NCBI GenBank assembly: GCA_023251455.1
Contig: JAHEYT010000022.1
Location: forward strand, 1-64,000
From: Bacteroidota bacterium
GTDB lineage: Bacteria > Bacteroidota > Bacteroidia > Bacteroidales > Prolixibacteraceae
Direction of reading: 5' to 3'
Length of the DNA stretch: 64,000 nucleotides
The notes under the pieces were generated by a model, which was not told the origin of the DNA, did no database searches, and worked only from the letters and a program-made list of their open reading frames with translations. A program made the translations under genes and the position numbers. This document shows, piece by piece, positions 53,172-62,418 of the stretch. Positions within the stretch are counted from its first letter, which is position 1; each line of letters begins with the position of its first letter.

Positions 53172-53452
53172 TTTGGTCTCACAGAGCACAAATAAAGCTT
53201 TTTCAAATTCTCGAATTCTATTCCGAACGAAATCAAAGTAAAGTCTATTCGTTGAAACTGAACGCGGCAATTAAAAAGCAATTATTACAAATACAAAGGC
53301 AACCCGAAATTGGTATTAAATCAGAAATTGAATCTGTTCGTGGATTGATCTATGATAATTTCATTATTTTCTATGAGGTAGACTCAAACAATATCATTAT
53401 CCACTCCATTTGGGATTGCCGCCAAAATCCTGAAGATTTGAAGATCGTTTAG
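53153..53452 (+). CDS. RelE/ParE-family toxin
   Basis: 99 residues, basic (KRKIIWSHRAQIKLFQILEFYSERNQSKVYSLKLNAAIKKQLLQIQRQPEIGIKSE). The pattern of an N-terminal strand, two helices and the strands VRGLIYDNFIIFYEVDSNNIIIHSIWDCRQNPE fits the RelE/ParE superfamily. RelE members cut mRNA on the ribosome and ParE members poison gyrase; which type this is cannot be told by eye. Translationally coupled to the antitoxin. Confidence 0.87.
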   Translation: MGKRKIIWSHRAQIKLFQILEFYSERNQSKVYSLKLNAAIKKQLLQIQRQPEIGIKSEIESVRGLIYDNFIIFYEVDSNNIIIHSIWDCRQNPEDLKIV

Positions 53453-53527
53453 CAATTGCTTCTCAAATTATTCTAAAAACTTTCTTCCCACCCGCTTGTT
53501 TCCCTTATCAAATCTGAAAAGAGAAAC

Positions 53528-55555
53528 ATGGAACAATTTAATCATACCAATGCTCTGATTCACGAAACATCGCCGTATTTGTTGCAACATGCGCATAATC
53601 CGGTGAACTGGCAACCGTGGGGTGAAAAAGCGTTGAATCAGGCCAAAACCGAAAACAAACTTTTACTGATCAGCATTGGCTATTCGGCCTGCCACTGGTG
53701 CCATGTGATGGAACATGAGTCGTTTGAAGATGCAGAAGTGGCACAAATCATGAACAATCATTTTGTTTGCATCAAAGTTGACCGCGAGGAACGCCCCGAT
53801 ATCGACCACATTTATATGACTGCCGTGCAACTTTTAACCGGCCGCGGTGGCTGGCCCCTCAACTGTATTACTTTACCCGATGGACGGCCAATCTGGGGCG
53901 GAACCTACTTTCAGAAAGAGAAGTGGATACAGGCATTGGAAGCAGTTTCTATATTTTATGCTGAAAATCCGAAAGAAACATTCGAGTACGCTGCAAAACT
54001 ACAGCAGGGAATCGACCAAAACTCATTGGTCCCGATTTCGGGTGAAAATGCAGGAATTGATCCTTTGCTTTTGCCATCGCTTTTGAAAAAATGGCAAAGC
54101 TATTTCGACACGAAAAATGGCGGAACCAAAGGCGCTCCCAAATTTATGCTTCCTAACAACTGGCAGTTTTTATTGCAGGCGGGACAACAATTTCAGGATC
54201 AAACTATTCTTGATCAGGTGAAACTTACCCTTCAAAAAATGGCTTTTGGCGGACTTTACGACCAGATTAGCGGTGGTTTTGCCCGCTATTCGACCGACGA
54301 AAACTGGAAAGTTCCGCACTTCGAGAAAATGCTCTACGACAATACTCAGCTTCTCTCGCTATATGCTGAAGCTTATCAGACTGATCCAAATCCGCTTTAC
54401 CGTCAAGTGGTTTCTGAAACTATTGAATTTCTGAAACGGGAGTTACTTTCTCCTGAAATTGGTTTCTATTCGGCGCTCGATGCCGACAGCGAAGGCGAAG
54501 AAGGGAAATTTTATACCTGGACAAAGCCTGAATTGCAGCAACTTTTGGGTTCAGATTTTGATCTATTCAGCGATTATTACAATGTGAATTCATTCGGTTT
54601 TTGGGAACATAACCAATATATTTTGATGCGAACCGAAGACGATCATTCCTTTGCGCAGAAACATCAACTGGCAATTGACGATTTAAAAGCAAAAGTTCAT
54701 TCGTGGAAACAGCTTTTACTAAATGAACGTGCCAAACGAGTCCGACCGGGTTTAGATGATAAAATTCTCGCCTCGTGGAATGCGCTGACGATTTCAGGAT
54801 TAGTGAATTGCTACAGGGCTTTTGGCAATGCGGAGTATCTGGAATTGGCATTAGTAAATGCTAGCTTCCTGAAAGAAAAAATGATGAATGCAGATGGTAA
54901 ACTGCTCCATTCGTACAAAAACAATCAGGCAAAAATCTCCGGTTTTCTGGAAGATTATACGCTGGTAACCGAATCTTTCACAGCAATTTTTGAAACTACC
55001 GGACAAAAAGAATGGCTCGACACGGCTCAACACCTGACCGAAATTACATTTCAGGAGTTTTTTGACGAGCAAAAATCCATTTTTTATTTCACCTCTACTC
55101 AACAGCAGGATTTGATTACCCGAACCATCGAAATTCACGACAATGTGATTCCGTCATCGAACTCGGTCATGGCAAAAAATCTGTTCCGCCTCTCCTATTT
55201 GCTTGATCGACCCGATTACCTGAAAACTTCACAAAAGATGCTTGACCTTATCAGCGGCAATATGTCTGATTATCCATCTGGTTACAGTAACTGGTCGCAA
55301 CTGATGCTCGATTTGAGCGGCAATCATTTCGAAGTGGCAATTGTGGGAGAAAATGCCATCAGCTTGCTGAACGGACTTCAGAAAAACTATTTACCCAATG
55401 TAATTTTCTGCGCCGGAACAACTGAAAACGGTTTACCATTGCTTCAAAGCAGATATGTTTCAGGCAAAACACTGATCTATATTTGTCAGGACAACAGTTG
55501 CCAGCTTCCGGTTGAAACGGTGGCGGAAGCAATTGAGATAATCAGGAAACAATAG
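53528..55555 (+). CDS. Thioredoxin-domain DUF255 (YyaL/SPATA20-like) protein
   Basis: 675 residues. The N-terminal domain has [47 protein letters not shown] with a CxxC thioredoxin-like site and [30 protein letters not shown]; the C-terminal two-thirds are an (alpha/alpha)6 barrel of the N-acylglucosamine 2-epimerase-like type ([36 protein letters not shown]). The family is widespread and of unknown function. Standard length; no signal peptide. Confidence 0.94.
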   Translation: MEQFNHTNALIHETSPYLLQHAHNPVNWQPWGEKALNQAKTENKLLLISIGYSACHWCHVMEHESFEDAEVAQIMNNHFVCIKVDREERPDIDHIYMTAVQLLTGRGGWPLNCITLPDGRPIWGGTYFQKEKWIQALEAVSIFYAENPKETFEYAAKLQQGIDQNSLVPISGENAGIDPLLLPSLLKKWQSYFDTKNGGTKGAPKFMLPNNWQFLLQAGQQFQDQTILDQVKLTLQKMAFGGLYDQISGGFARYSTDENWKVPHFEKMLYDNTQLLSLYAEAYQTDPNPLYRQVVSETIEFLKRELLSPEIGFYSALDADSEGEEGKFYTWTKPELQQLLGSDFDLFSDYYNVNSFGFWEHNQYILMRTEDDHSFAQKHQLAIDDLKAKVHSWKQLLLNERAKRVRPGLDDKILASWNALTISGLVNCYRAFGNAEYLELALVNASFLKEKMMNADGKLLHSYKNNQAKISGFLEDYTLVTESFTAIFETTGQKEWLDTAQHLTEITFQEFFDEQKSIFYFTSTQQQDLITRTIEIHDNVIPSSNSVMAKNLFRLSYLLDRPDYLKTSQKMLDLISGNMSDYPSGYSNWSQLMLDLSGNHFEVAIVGENAISLLNGLQKNYLPNVIFCAGTTENGLPLLQSRYVSGKTLIYICQDNSCQLPVETVAEAIEIIRKQ

Positions 55556-55659
55556 TGTTCAGTCTCAGTAACCCAAAGTCGTTTATGGACATTAGGTTCA
55601 CATCATTTGTCGTTAAAAATCAAACAACAAACAAGTAGCCCACAACGAATGACTACTTA

Positions 55660-56214
55660 ATGACAAATAATAACAGGAAGATGAATCGCAAAGTGATCCT
55701 TTACATCGCCATGAGCCTCGATGGTTTTATTGCCAAACCTGATGGCGATATCAGTTTTTTATCACTGATGGAACAGGAAGGTGAAGATTACGGTTATTTG
55801 GACTTTACAGCAACGGTTGATACCGTCATCCTCGGACGAAAAACTTATGACAAAATTCTTTCAATGGGCATCGAAGTACCTTATGGCGATCGACAGGTAT
55901 TTGTTCTAACACGCAACCCGACTCACGCCACAGGTAATTTCACTTTTTATTCCGGGAGTCTTCCTGGTCTGATTTTCAAGCTAAAAAATCAGGATGGGAA
56001 ACACATTTATTGTGACGGCGGTGCTGAAACCGTTCACGCATTTCTGAAAGATTATTTATTTGACGAGCTGATTATTTCCATTATTCCAGTACTTCTTGGC
56101 GATGGAATCCGGCTTTTCGGGCAGAGTTTTCCGGAGCAGAAACTAAAACTGGTCGGTACAAAAGTGTTTGAAAAAGGTCTGGTGCAATTGCACTATATTC
56201 GGGCAAGAGATTGA
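55660..56214 (+). CDS. RibD C-terminal/dihydrofolate reductase-like protein
   Basis: 184 residues, or 177 if the ATG at 55681 is used (MNRKVILYIAMSLDGFIAKPDGDISFL). The core fits the RibD_C family: YIAMSLDGFIAKPDG, TVILGRKTYDKIL, IYCDGGAETVHAFLKDYLFDELIISIIPVLLGDGIRLF. Such proteins bind NADPH and reduce small pteridine- or riboflavin-related substrates; many are uncharacterised. Monocistronic. Confidence 0.9.
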   Translation: MTNNNRKMNRKVILYIAMSLDGFIAKPDGDISFLSLMEQEGEDYGYLDFTATVDTVILGRKTYDKILSMGIEVPYGDRQVFVLTRNPTHATGNFTFYSGSLPGLIFKLKNQDGKHIYCDGGAETVHAFLKDYLFDELIISIIPVLLGDGIRLFGQSFPEQKLKLVGTKVFEKGLVQLHYIRARD

Positions 56215-56270
56215 TAAATACCAAAGCAATCCGTATTTTGCAGGCATAACTAATCTTGACTTAATCTGCA

Positions 56271-57575
56271 ATGAAATCCTTTCTATTTTTAATCTTCTGC
56301 CTGACATTTTTGAATTCGTTCGGGCAACCAGACAAACAACAACTTGAGCGCGAATTATTCAATCTGCCCAATGTTTCGTTCATCAATGTAAGCAAACCCG
56401 GCGACCTTTTCCTAACATACGATTTGATGGTGAAACAGCCCATCGATCACCAGCACCCTGAAAAAGGATATTTCAATCAATGGGTACAATTGAAGCATCG
56501 GGGATTCAATAATCCAACCGTGATTGAAACGCATGGTTACCAAATGGGACGCGGTGGAAATGAAGTTGAACAAATATTGAATGCCAACAACATTGGAGTC
56601 GAATTTCGCTTCTTTGGCAAGTCTGTTCCCGATTCGATGCAATGGGAATACCTGTCGAACAAACAAGCTGCTGCCGACCTTCACTACGTTAACCAGCTTT
56701 TCAGACAGTTGTACAAAGGTAAATGGTTCAGCACCGGCATCAGCAAAGGCGGACAAACAACGCTGTACTACAAATACTTGTATCCGGAAGATGTGGACGT
56801 TGCTATCCCCTATGTGGCTCCAATCGACAACGCTTTTGAAGATACCCGTCTTTACACTTTCATGGATACCATTGGCACACCTGTATGTCGTCAGCGGATT
56901 TTCGATTTCCAGAAATTTTTACTGATGAACGAAAAAGAAGCTGTCGAAAAGCTGAAATGGTTTGCCAAAGGCGGAAATATGACATTTAGTTATGTGGGTG
57001 ATCTCGGTAAAACCTTTGAATACGCTGTTTTGGAATATCCGTTTGCATTTTGGCAATGGGGTCGTGCGTCTGACAGTATCCCGACAAACAAAAATCTCGA
57101 CGATTATCTCAGCGAATTGATGAAAACGTCCAGCATCTCCAATTTTTCTGATTCAGACATCAAAAAGTATGGTCCGCATTATTACCTGGCGGCCACCGAA
57201 ACCGGATATTACGGATATAATATTGCGCCATTAAAAAAATACATTCAGCATTTCACCTCAAATCCATCAGCTACATTTCCACCCAAGGAAGCCAAAGCGA
57301 CAACTTACGATGGAACTTTTCATGCAGGTTTGCAAAAATGGCTGGCTGAAAAAGGGAATAACATCCTATATATTTATGGAGGCATTGATGCCTGGTCGGC
57401 CGCACGGGTATTGGTTTCAGATCGGGTAAATTCCAAATCGTTCCTGATTCCGGGGGCAAGTCATGGTACCGCCCGAATCAAAAATTTGCCTGAAGGAATG
57501 AAAATAGAGTTTGTAGGAAAAATTAAAGATTGGACTGGGCTTGATTGTATAATGGATGTTCTGAAAACCAAATAA
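56271..57575 (+). CDS. Secreted S37 (PS-10) family peptidase
   Basis: 434 residues with a signal peptide (MKSFLFLIFCLTFLNSFGQ). Serine peptidase family S37 pattern: DHQHPEKGYFNQWVQLKHRG, ANNIGVEFRFFGKS, the nucleophile in STGISKGGQTTLYYKYLYP (GISKGG), an acidic residue in IYGGIDAWS and the histidine in PGASHGTARI. S37 members of actinomycetes release tripeptides from N-termini; the Bacteroidota activity is not established. The next gene starts 3 bases later. Confidence 0.85.
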   Translation: MKSFLFLIFCLTFLNSFGQPDKQQLERELFNLPNVSFINVSKPGDLFLTYDLMVKQPIDHQHPEKGYFNQWVQLKHRGFNNPTVIETHGYQMGRGGNEVEQILNANNIGVEFRFFGKSVPDSMQWEYLSNKQAAADLHYVNQLFRQLYKGKWFSTGISKGGQTTLYYKYLYPEDVDVAIPYVAPIDNAFEDTRLYTFMDTIGTPVCRQRIFDFQKFLLMNEKEAVEKLKWFAKGGNMTFSYVGDLGKTFEYAVLEYPFAFWQWGRASDSIPTNKNLDDYLSELMKTSSISNFSDSDIKKYGPHYYLAATETGYYGYNIAPLKKYIQHFTSNPSATFPPKEAKATTYDGTFHAGLQKWLAEKGNNILYIYGGIDAWSAARVLVSDRVNSKSFLIPGASHGTARIKNLPEGMKIEFVGKIKDWTGLDCIMDVLKTK

Positions 57576-57578
57576 AAT

Positions 57579-58463
57579 ATGAAGCTGACTTCCATTTTAT
57601 TCTTTTGTCTGCTCCAACTGATCGCACTTTCGCAACCTGTTAAACATTCGTTTGTTTGCACCGATTACACTCAGGGCAAGGTTTTTATTATTTCTGAAGA
57701 AGGAAAAGCCATCTGGGAATATCCGGCAACGAATTGCAACGATGTGTGGATGTTACCAAACGGGAATATTCTTTTCAATACAGGCAATGGCGTGAAAGAA
57801 GTTACGCGCGACAAACAGGTTGTTTTTCTGTATGATTCGAAAAGCGAAATTTATGCATGCCAGCGACTGGCAAATGGAAATACTTTTATTGGCGAATGCA
57901 ATTCGGGTAAACTGCTCGAATTGGCTCCTGATGGTAAAATCGTAAGATGTATTAGTCTGTTGCCTGATTCAGTTGATGGTGGTCATGCGTTTATGCGAAA
58001 CGCCCGCAAACTGGACAATGGCAATTACCTGGTAGCCCATTACGGACTGGACGTAGTTCGTGAATACAATGCTGGAGGAAAAGTAGTAATGGAATTTCCG
58101 GTAAAAGGTGGACCCCATTCGGTGATTAGATTACCTGACGGGAATACGCTGGTTGCCTGCTCCGACCACAACGGCGAACCTAAAGTTGTTGAATTTGACC
58201 CTTCAGGAAAGATTGTCTGGCAGGTGTTAAAAAACGATCTTCCGGGAATTGAACTCAAGTTTATGACCGGTTTGCAGCGGCTTCCAAATGGCAACACTGT
58301 AATGACCAATTGGCTTGGGCACAATCAGTTTGGCAAAGCTCCCCATGCCATTGAAGTTACGCGCGATAAAAAAGTGGTTTGGGTTTATAATGATTTTTCA
58401 TTTGTCCAAACGCTGTCAAGCATTCAATTGATTGATAAGGAGTACAATCCTATTCTTCACTAG
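57579..58463 (+). CDS. Secreted beta-propeller (PQQ-like) protein
   Basis: 294 residues with a signal peptide (MKLTSILFFCLLQLIALSQ). At least five blades share an LPNGN-type motif: WMLPNGNILFN, QRLANGNTFIG, RKLDNGNYLVA, IRLPDGNTLVA, QRLPNGNTVMT. The propeller is of the PQQ-dehydrogenase/arylsulfotransferase-like type but I see no catalytic residues of either. It is coupled to the S37 peptidase gene by 3 bases and may be a binding partner. Confidence 0.75.
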   Translation: MKLTSILFFCLLQLIALSQPVKHSFVCTDYTQGKVFIISEEGKAIWEYPATNCNDVWMLPNGNILFNTGNGVKEVTRDKQVVFLYDSKSEIYACQRLANGNTFIGECNSGKLLELAPDGKIVRCISLLPDSVDGGHAFMRNARKLDNGNYLVAHYGLDVVREYNAGGKVVMEFPVKGGPHSVIRLPDGNTLVACSDHNGEPKVVEFDPSGKIVWQVLKNDLPGIELKFMTGLQRLPNGNTVMTNWLGHNQFGKAPHAIEVTRDKKVVWVYNDFSFVQTLSSIQLIDKEYNPILH

Positions 58464-58478
58464 AAACTTCCATTCCAT

Positions 58479-58518
58479 AAAAAATCCCGAAACCGTTTAA
58501 CCGATTTCGGGATTTTTT
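58479..58518. terminator. Bidirectional terminator after the propeller gene and actF
   Basis: AAAATCCCGAAA / TTTCGGGATTTT with a 12-base loop, followed by T-runs on both strands. It separates convergent units. Confidence 0.9.
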
Positions 58519-58536
58519 ATTTTCGTAGTGAAGTTA

Positions 58537-59712
58537 TCAAAATTGATGAAAAACACTTTCTTCCAGATACGGATGGTTCTTTGGTACCAGATTGGCTTTC
58601 GATAAAGTGTTTGTAACCACCAAAGTAAATAGTCCGAGGAAACCAAGGTAGGTGCCGATTTCGAGTATTCCGAATTTAGCTTCATGGACCACGGCTGGCC
58701 AGATGTAATAATACAGTTCGGTATATTGGCCAATCATTAAAATAACAATCACTGGAAGGATAAATACCTTACTTCTGGAGGTCATTCTTGGCATCAGAAA
58801 CAGGAATGGAATAAACCAGTTCAGGATAATATTGGCATAAAATAAAACGCCAAAAGCACCATGAGAACGGCTCACGTAATAAATGGTCTCCTCAGGAAGA
58901 TTGCCATACCAGATGATCATGAATTCAGCAAAATTGAAATAGCCCCAAATAATGGAAAGCATAAAAATATACCTCGAAAAATCGTGCAAATGACTACGGT
59001 TCAACATCCGGTAATGTCCAACTTTATGCAGAATGATGACGATCAATGTAATTACCGTAGCGCCATGCAAGAAGGCAGCAATAAAGCTTTTGGCAGCAAA
59101 CAATCCGCTAAACCAATGCGGATCAAGCGACATGATCATATCAATCGCAAATAAAGTAAAGCTAATAGCGATGATAAAAATGAAGACCTTGGAATATTTT
59201 TCAGAGTCATAAAAGTGCTGCATTCCACCTTCTGCATCTTCTTTCAATGATATTTTGCGTAGAAGACGAACCATGATAATCCACAATCCGAAGAAAAGAA
59301 TAACCCGCAGGAAGAAAAACGGGATATTTAGGTAAGGCGCTTTATGGGCAAGTAAAGCATCTGTTTCGGTAATTCCTTCGTGCGACCAGTGAAAGATAGT
59401 GTGCATGCCAAAATACATCAGCAAAAAGAAAACAGCCGCCACAGGGATATAGGATGCAATCGCTTCCGGAATCCTTTTGAATGCTGACGACCAGCCCGCC
59501 TGTGCAATGTATTGTATCGCGCCAAAGAAGGCTGCGCCAATCGCTATTGAAACGAAATAATAATTGTTCAGCAGGTAATTCGCCCAAGCCCGGTGTGGGT
59601 CGAGTACAAAACCGGCAACCATCGAAATCAATCCGATGCCAATCAGCCCATACAACAGGGTTTTAAATTTCTGGGGAACAATCAATCTGTCTTCCAAGTT
59701 CATATTTTTCAT
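58537..59712 (-). CDS. actF: Alternative complex III subunit ActF
   Basis: 391 residues from the ATG at 59712 (MKNMNLEDRLIVPQKFKTLLYGLIGIGLIS); the ORF to 59772 runs upstream without support. About ten transmembrane helices, with the segments HTIFHWSHEGIT and FSFTLFAIDMIMSLDPHWFSGLFA typical of the ActF/ActC-type quinone-binding subunits. In alternative complex III this membrane subunit supports quinol oxidation and electron transfer to cytochrome c or the oxidase. It is the last act gene here; no oxidase gene follows before the terminator. Confidence 0.92.
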   Translation of the reverse strand: MKNMNLEDRLIVPQKFKTLLYGLIGIGLISMVAGFVLDPHRAWANYLLNNYYFVSIAIGAAFFGAIQYIAQAGWSSAFKRIPEAIASYIPVAAVFFLLMYFGMHTIFHWSHEGITETDALLAHKAPYLNIPFFFLRVILFFGLWIIMVRLLRKISLKEDAEGGMQHFYDSEKYSKVFIFIIAISFTLFAIDMIMSLDPHWFSGLFAAKSFIAAFLHGATVITLIVIILHKVGHYRMLNRSHLHDFSRYIFMLSIIWGYFNFAEFMIIWYGNLPEETIYYVSRSHGAFGVLFYANIILNWFIPFLFLMPRMTSRSKVFILPVIVILMIGQYTELYYYIWPAVVHEAKFGILEIGTYLGFLGLFTLVVTNTLSKANLVPKNHPYLEESVFHQF

Positions 59713-59898
59713 TCTGCCGTTTATTTTTTCCTCTTTTTGAGGGTTATTTCTTTTCCGTCCGAAAAGTGGCACCCGACATACTCATCGTAATACACAGACG
59801 GCTGTTTTTATTTTTATTATACCCGTCGGCTGAAGCCAACGGCAAAGGATAATCTATTAAAAAGTTCGCAACCCGAAACCTGTAACTCGTAACCCGAA
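59713..59898. repeat. Repeat-bearing gap between actE and actF
   Basis: It contains a hairpin CCGTCGGCT / AGCCAACGG (59823-59841) and two copies of AACCCGAA (near 59870 and 59890) in a stretch CGCAACCCGAAACCTGTAAC. The 186-base gap inside an operon is unusually long. Confidence 0.5.
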
Positions 59899-60465
59899 TC
59901 ATTGCTTGTGCAACACATCCTTGACATACATAGCCACTTTCCACCTGTCCTCGGGGCGCACTTGTGATCCATGTTGCGGCATCACTCCAAAACCAACGGT
60001 AACCACATGGTAAATCTCGCCTGCCGGAGCATTCCTGATTTTATCTGATAACAACGTCTTAGGTGGGAAAGGGTATTTCCCGCTTGTAAATAAAAAACCT
60101 TTTCCATCGCCCTTTTCACCGTGACAGCTTATGCAATAAACTGTAAATACCTGCTTCCCACGTTCCAGATTTTTGGCATTCGATTCGTATGGATTCACCA
60201 ATGCCAAACCTGCTTCCACCCGATCAGTATCATTTTTCTCATACAGGTAAGGCTCATAACCCAGAGGAATTGTGCCTTCAACGGGATTACGCATCGTTTT
60301 TCCATCAGCAAAATTTGGATTGGCGGTATAAGTTTCATAGGCTGCTGAATGCGCCATATCATCAAAATATTGCCAACCGGGATTATTCCGGTCGCGATCG
60401 CACGATCCGAAAACTATAATTAGGGCAATTGCCGCAAGACTTTTTATCGTGTTTTTCAAGTTCAT
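59899..60465 (-). CDS. actE: Alternative complex III cytochrome c subunit ActE
   Basis: 188 residues from the ATG at 60465 (MNLKNTIKSLAAIALIIVFGSCDRD); the longer ORF overlaps actD. The leader has a lipobox-like FGSC, so the protein is a lipid-anchored periplasmic subunit. One CXXCH heme motif, CISCH at residues 111-115 (FTVYCISCHGEKGDGKG), and a distal Met in VGFGVMPQHGSQV. It passes electrons from the ActB/ActC part to the acceptor. The start lies 14 bases after the actD stop. Confidence 0.93.
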   Translation of the reverse strand: MNLKNTIKSLAAIALIIVFGSCDRDRNNPGWQYFDDMAHSAAYETYTANPNFADGKTMRNPVEGTIPLGYEPYLYEKNDTDRVEAGLALVNPYESNAKNLERGKQVFTVYCISCHGEKGDGKGFLFTSGKYPFPPKTLLSDKIRNAPAGEIYHVVTVGFGVMPQHGSQVRPEDRWKVAMYVKDVLHKQ

Positions 60466-60478
60466 TCGATAATTATTT

Positions 60479-61009
60479 TCAGTTTGTGATGGCATCTTTT
60501 TCGTAGACCTCTGAGGCTCCATGCAACTCGAACAATTGGGTGATTTCGGGCTTCTTGATTCCCATTTTATCCTGATCCAGCAAAATGATAAACTTGTCAT
60601 CGGTAGCACGTATATCAATAATGTCAGCCTTTTTCCCCGGAAATATTTTTGACCGAACTGAAAAAGTAAACAAAGTCAAAAGAGTTATTGTCAAAATAGT
60701 TGCTACAATGGAAACCACGATAAACGATGGAAACGTATTGAAAGGTTTTCCTCCGAAATGCAAAGGCCAGTCGATCACAGCTGCGTAATACATACCTCCG
60801 ATAATAGCCGTTACACCAAATAATCCGAAGAAAAAAGCCGCAGTTGTAATGTTGGTTTTATTCTTCATCCCATGTAAAATTTCATGGATTGGATAAGGCG
60901 TATAAACTTCTTCTATGACGACGCCCTTTTCAAGAGCTTTCTCAAACGCATCGATCAGCGTATGCTCATCATTGAAAACACCTACTAGATATTTCTTATT
61001 CATAATCAT
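60479..61009 (-). CDS. actD: Alternative complex III subunit ActD (DUF3341)
   Basis: 176 residues. A soluble start, YLVGVFNDEHTLIDAFEKALEKGVVIEEVYTPYPIHEI, is followed by two membrane helices (ITTAAFFFGLFGVTAIIGGMYYAAV, FIVVSIVATILTITLLTLFTF) and an acidic tail. This is the DUF3341 layout of ActD, a small membrane subunit of unclear chemistry. The start (61009 or 61003) overlaps the actC stop. Confidence 0.93.
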   Translation of the reverse strand: MIMNKKYLVGVFNDEHTLIDAFEKALEKGVVIEEVYTPYPIHEILHGMKNKTNITTAAFFFGLFGVTAIIGGMYYAAVIDWPLHFGGKPFNTFPSFIVVSIVATILTITLLTLFTFSVRSKIFPGKKADIIDIRATDDKFIILLDQDKMGIKKPEITQLFELHGASEVYEKDAITN

Positions 61010-62390
61010 GGTGATGACCGGGTTTAAGGTGACTGGTCTGCTGTTTATTGTATTTCGAAATCATCTTCACTTCGCTGATGGCAATTTGCGGAATGTAGCG
61101 GAAGAACAACAATACTCCGGCTGAGAACATTCCAAGCGTACCAATGAAAAAACCAATTTCAATGAAGGTAGGATGATATTCGGCCCAACTCGCAGGCAAA
61201 TAGTTTTTAGACAATGAGGTGACAACAATATTGAATCGTTCGAACCACATACCTAAATTGATAAAGAGTGAAATAACAAAAACCACCCAAAGGTTGCGGC
61301 GAACTTTTCTCGACCAGAATAACTGCGGTAAAAGTGCATTAAAAATGAACATTCCCCAGAACTGCATGGCGTATTCGCCGGTAATACGGTTCTTAAAGAA
61401 GGTGTACATTTCGTATTCTGAGCCTGAATACCAGGCAATAAATATTTCAGTAATGTAAGCGGTTCCCATGATCAGGGAGATAAAAACCAATATACGACAA
61501 ACGGCATCGACATGGTTTTCGGTGATAAAATCGCCCATGTTATACAATTTCTTCATCAAGGTAACCAAAGTTAAAACCATGGCAAATCCGGAGAAGATAG
61601 CACCAACTACGAAATATGGAGGAAATAAGGTGGTATGCCAGCCTGGTTCAATCGAAACTGCAAAGTCGGTCGATACAATGGAGTGAACAGAAACTACCAA
61701 AACAGCAGCAATTCCGCCCAACACAAAAGCTAAACCTTCGTAGCGTAACCACTCACGTGATGAACCGACCCAACCGAATGCAAAAAATCCGTAAACAGCT
61801 TTTTTAACCTTCGACTTGGTGGTATCGCGAATTGTTGCAAAATCAGGAACCATTCCGAAATACCAGAAACTGGCAGAAATAAGTAAGTAGGCCGAAATTG
61901 CCATGAAATCCCAGAAGAGCGGCGAGTTAAAGTTTACCCACAAAGGACCACGTGTATTTGGATAAGGGAAAATGTAGAAGAACAACCAGGGACGACCCAT
62001 GTGCATCAACGGGAATAACGCCGCACAAAAAACAGCGACCACAGTCATTGCTTCAGCAGCTCGGTTAATGGCAGTTCTCCATTTCTGACGCAAAATTAAT
62101 AGGAAGATGGAGAAAGCAGTTCCTGCGTGCCCGATACCGATCCACCACACAAAATTGATGATTTCCCAACCCCAGGCCACGGTACTGTTAACACCCCATG
62201 TTCCGATACCTTGTGTGAGTGTTATGTATATGGCTCTCACGCCAACCGCAAGCATAACCAAACTGACTCCCATAGCGATATACCACCATTTGGGCACTTT
62301 GGCATCAATGGGTGCCAGAATCTCCTGCGAAATCTGACTGAGCGATTTCTCTCCGTCAATTAATTTTCCTCGTATGTCCGTTTTATACAT
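60996..62390 (-). CDS. actC: Alternative complex III subunit ActC (NrfD-like)
   Basis: 464 residues with about ten transmembrane helices of the NrfD/PsrC family (TQGIGTWGVNSTVAWGWEIINFVWWIGIGHAGTAFSIFLLILRQKWR, FYIFPYPNTRGPLWVNFNSPLFWDFMA). ActC holds the quinol-binding site. The protein ends in a basic, histidine-rich tail (LKPGHHHDYE). It follows actB by 28 bases. Confidence 0.95.
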   Translation of the reverse strand: MYKTDIRGKLIDGEKSLSQISQEILAPIDAKVPKWWYIAMGVSLVMLAVGVRAIYITLTQGIGTWGVNSTVAWGWEIINFVWWIGIGHAGTAFSIFLLILRQKWRTAINRAAEAMTVVAVFCAALFPLMHMGRPWLFFYIFPYPNTRGPLWVNFNSPLFWDFMAISAYLLISASFWYFGMVPDFATIRDTTKSKVKKAVYGFFAFGWVGSSREWLRYEGLAFVLGGIAAVLVVSVHSIVSTDFAVSIEPGWHTTLFPPYFVVGAIFSGFAMVLTLVTLMKKLYNMGDFITENHVDAVCRILVFISLIMGTAYITEIFIAWYSGSEYEMYTFFKNRITGEYAMQFWGMFIFNALLPQLFWSRKVRRNLWVVFVISLFINLGMWFERFNIVVTSLSKNYLPASWAEYHPTFIEIGFFIGTLGMFSAGVLLFFRYIPQIAISEVKMISKYNKQQTSHLKPGHHHDYE

Positions 62391-62418
62391 AGTTCAACCT
62401 ATTTCTTTTGATTGATGA

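Noticed and set aside
59713-60618. Extended ORFs upstream of actE and actF
   Set aside because: The extensions overlap actD or a repeat-rich gap; the internal ATGs give the expected leader and transmembrane start.
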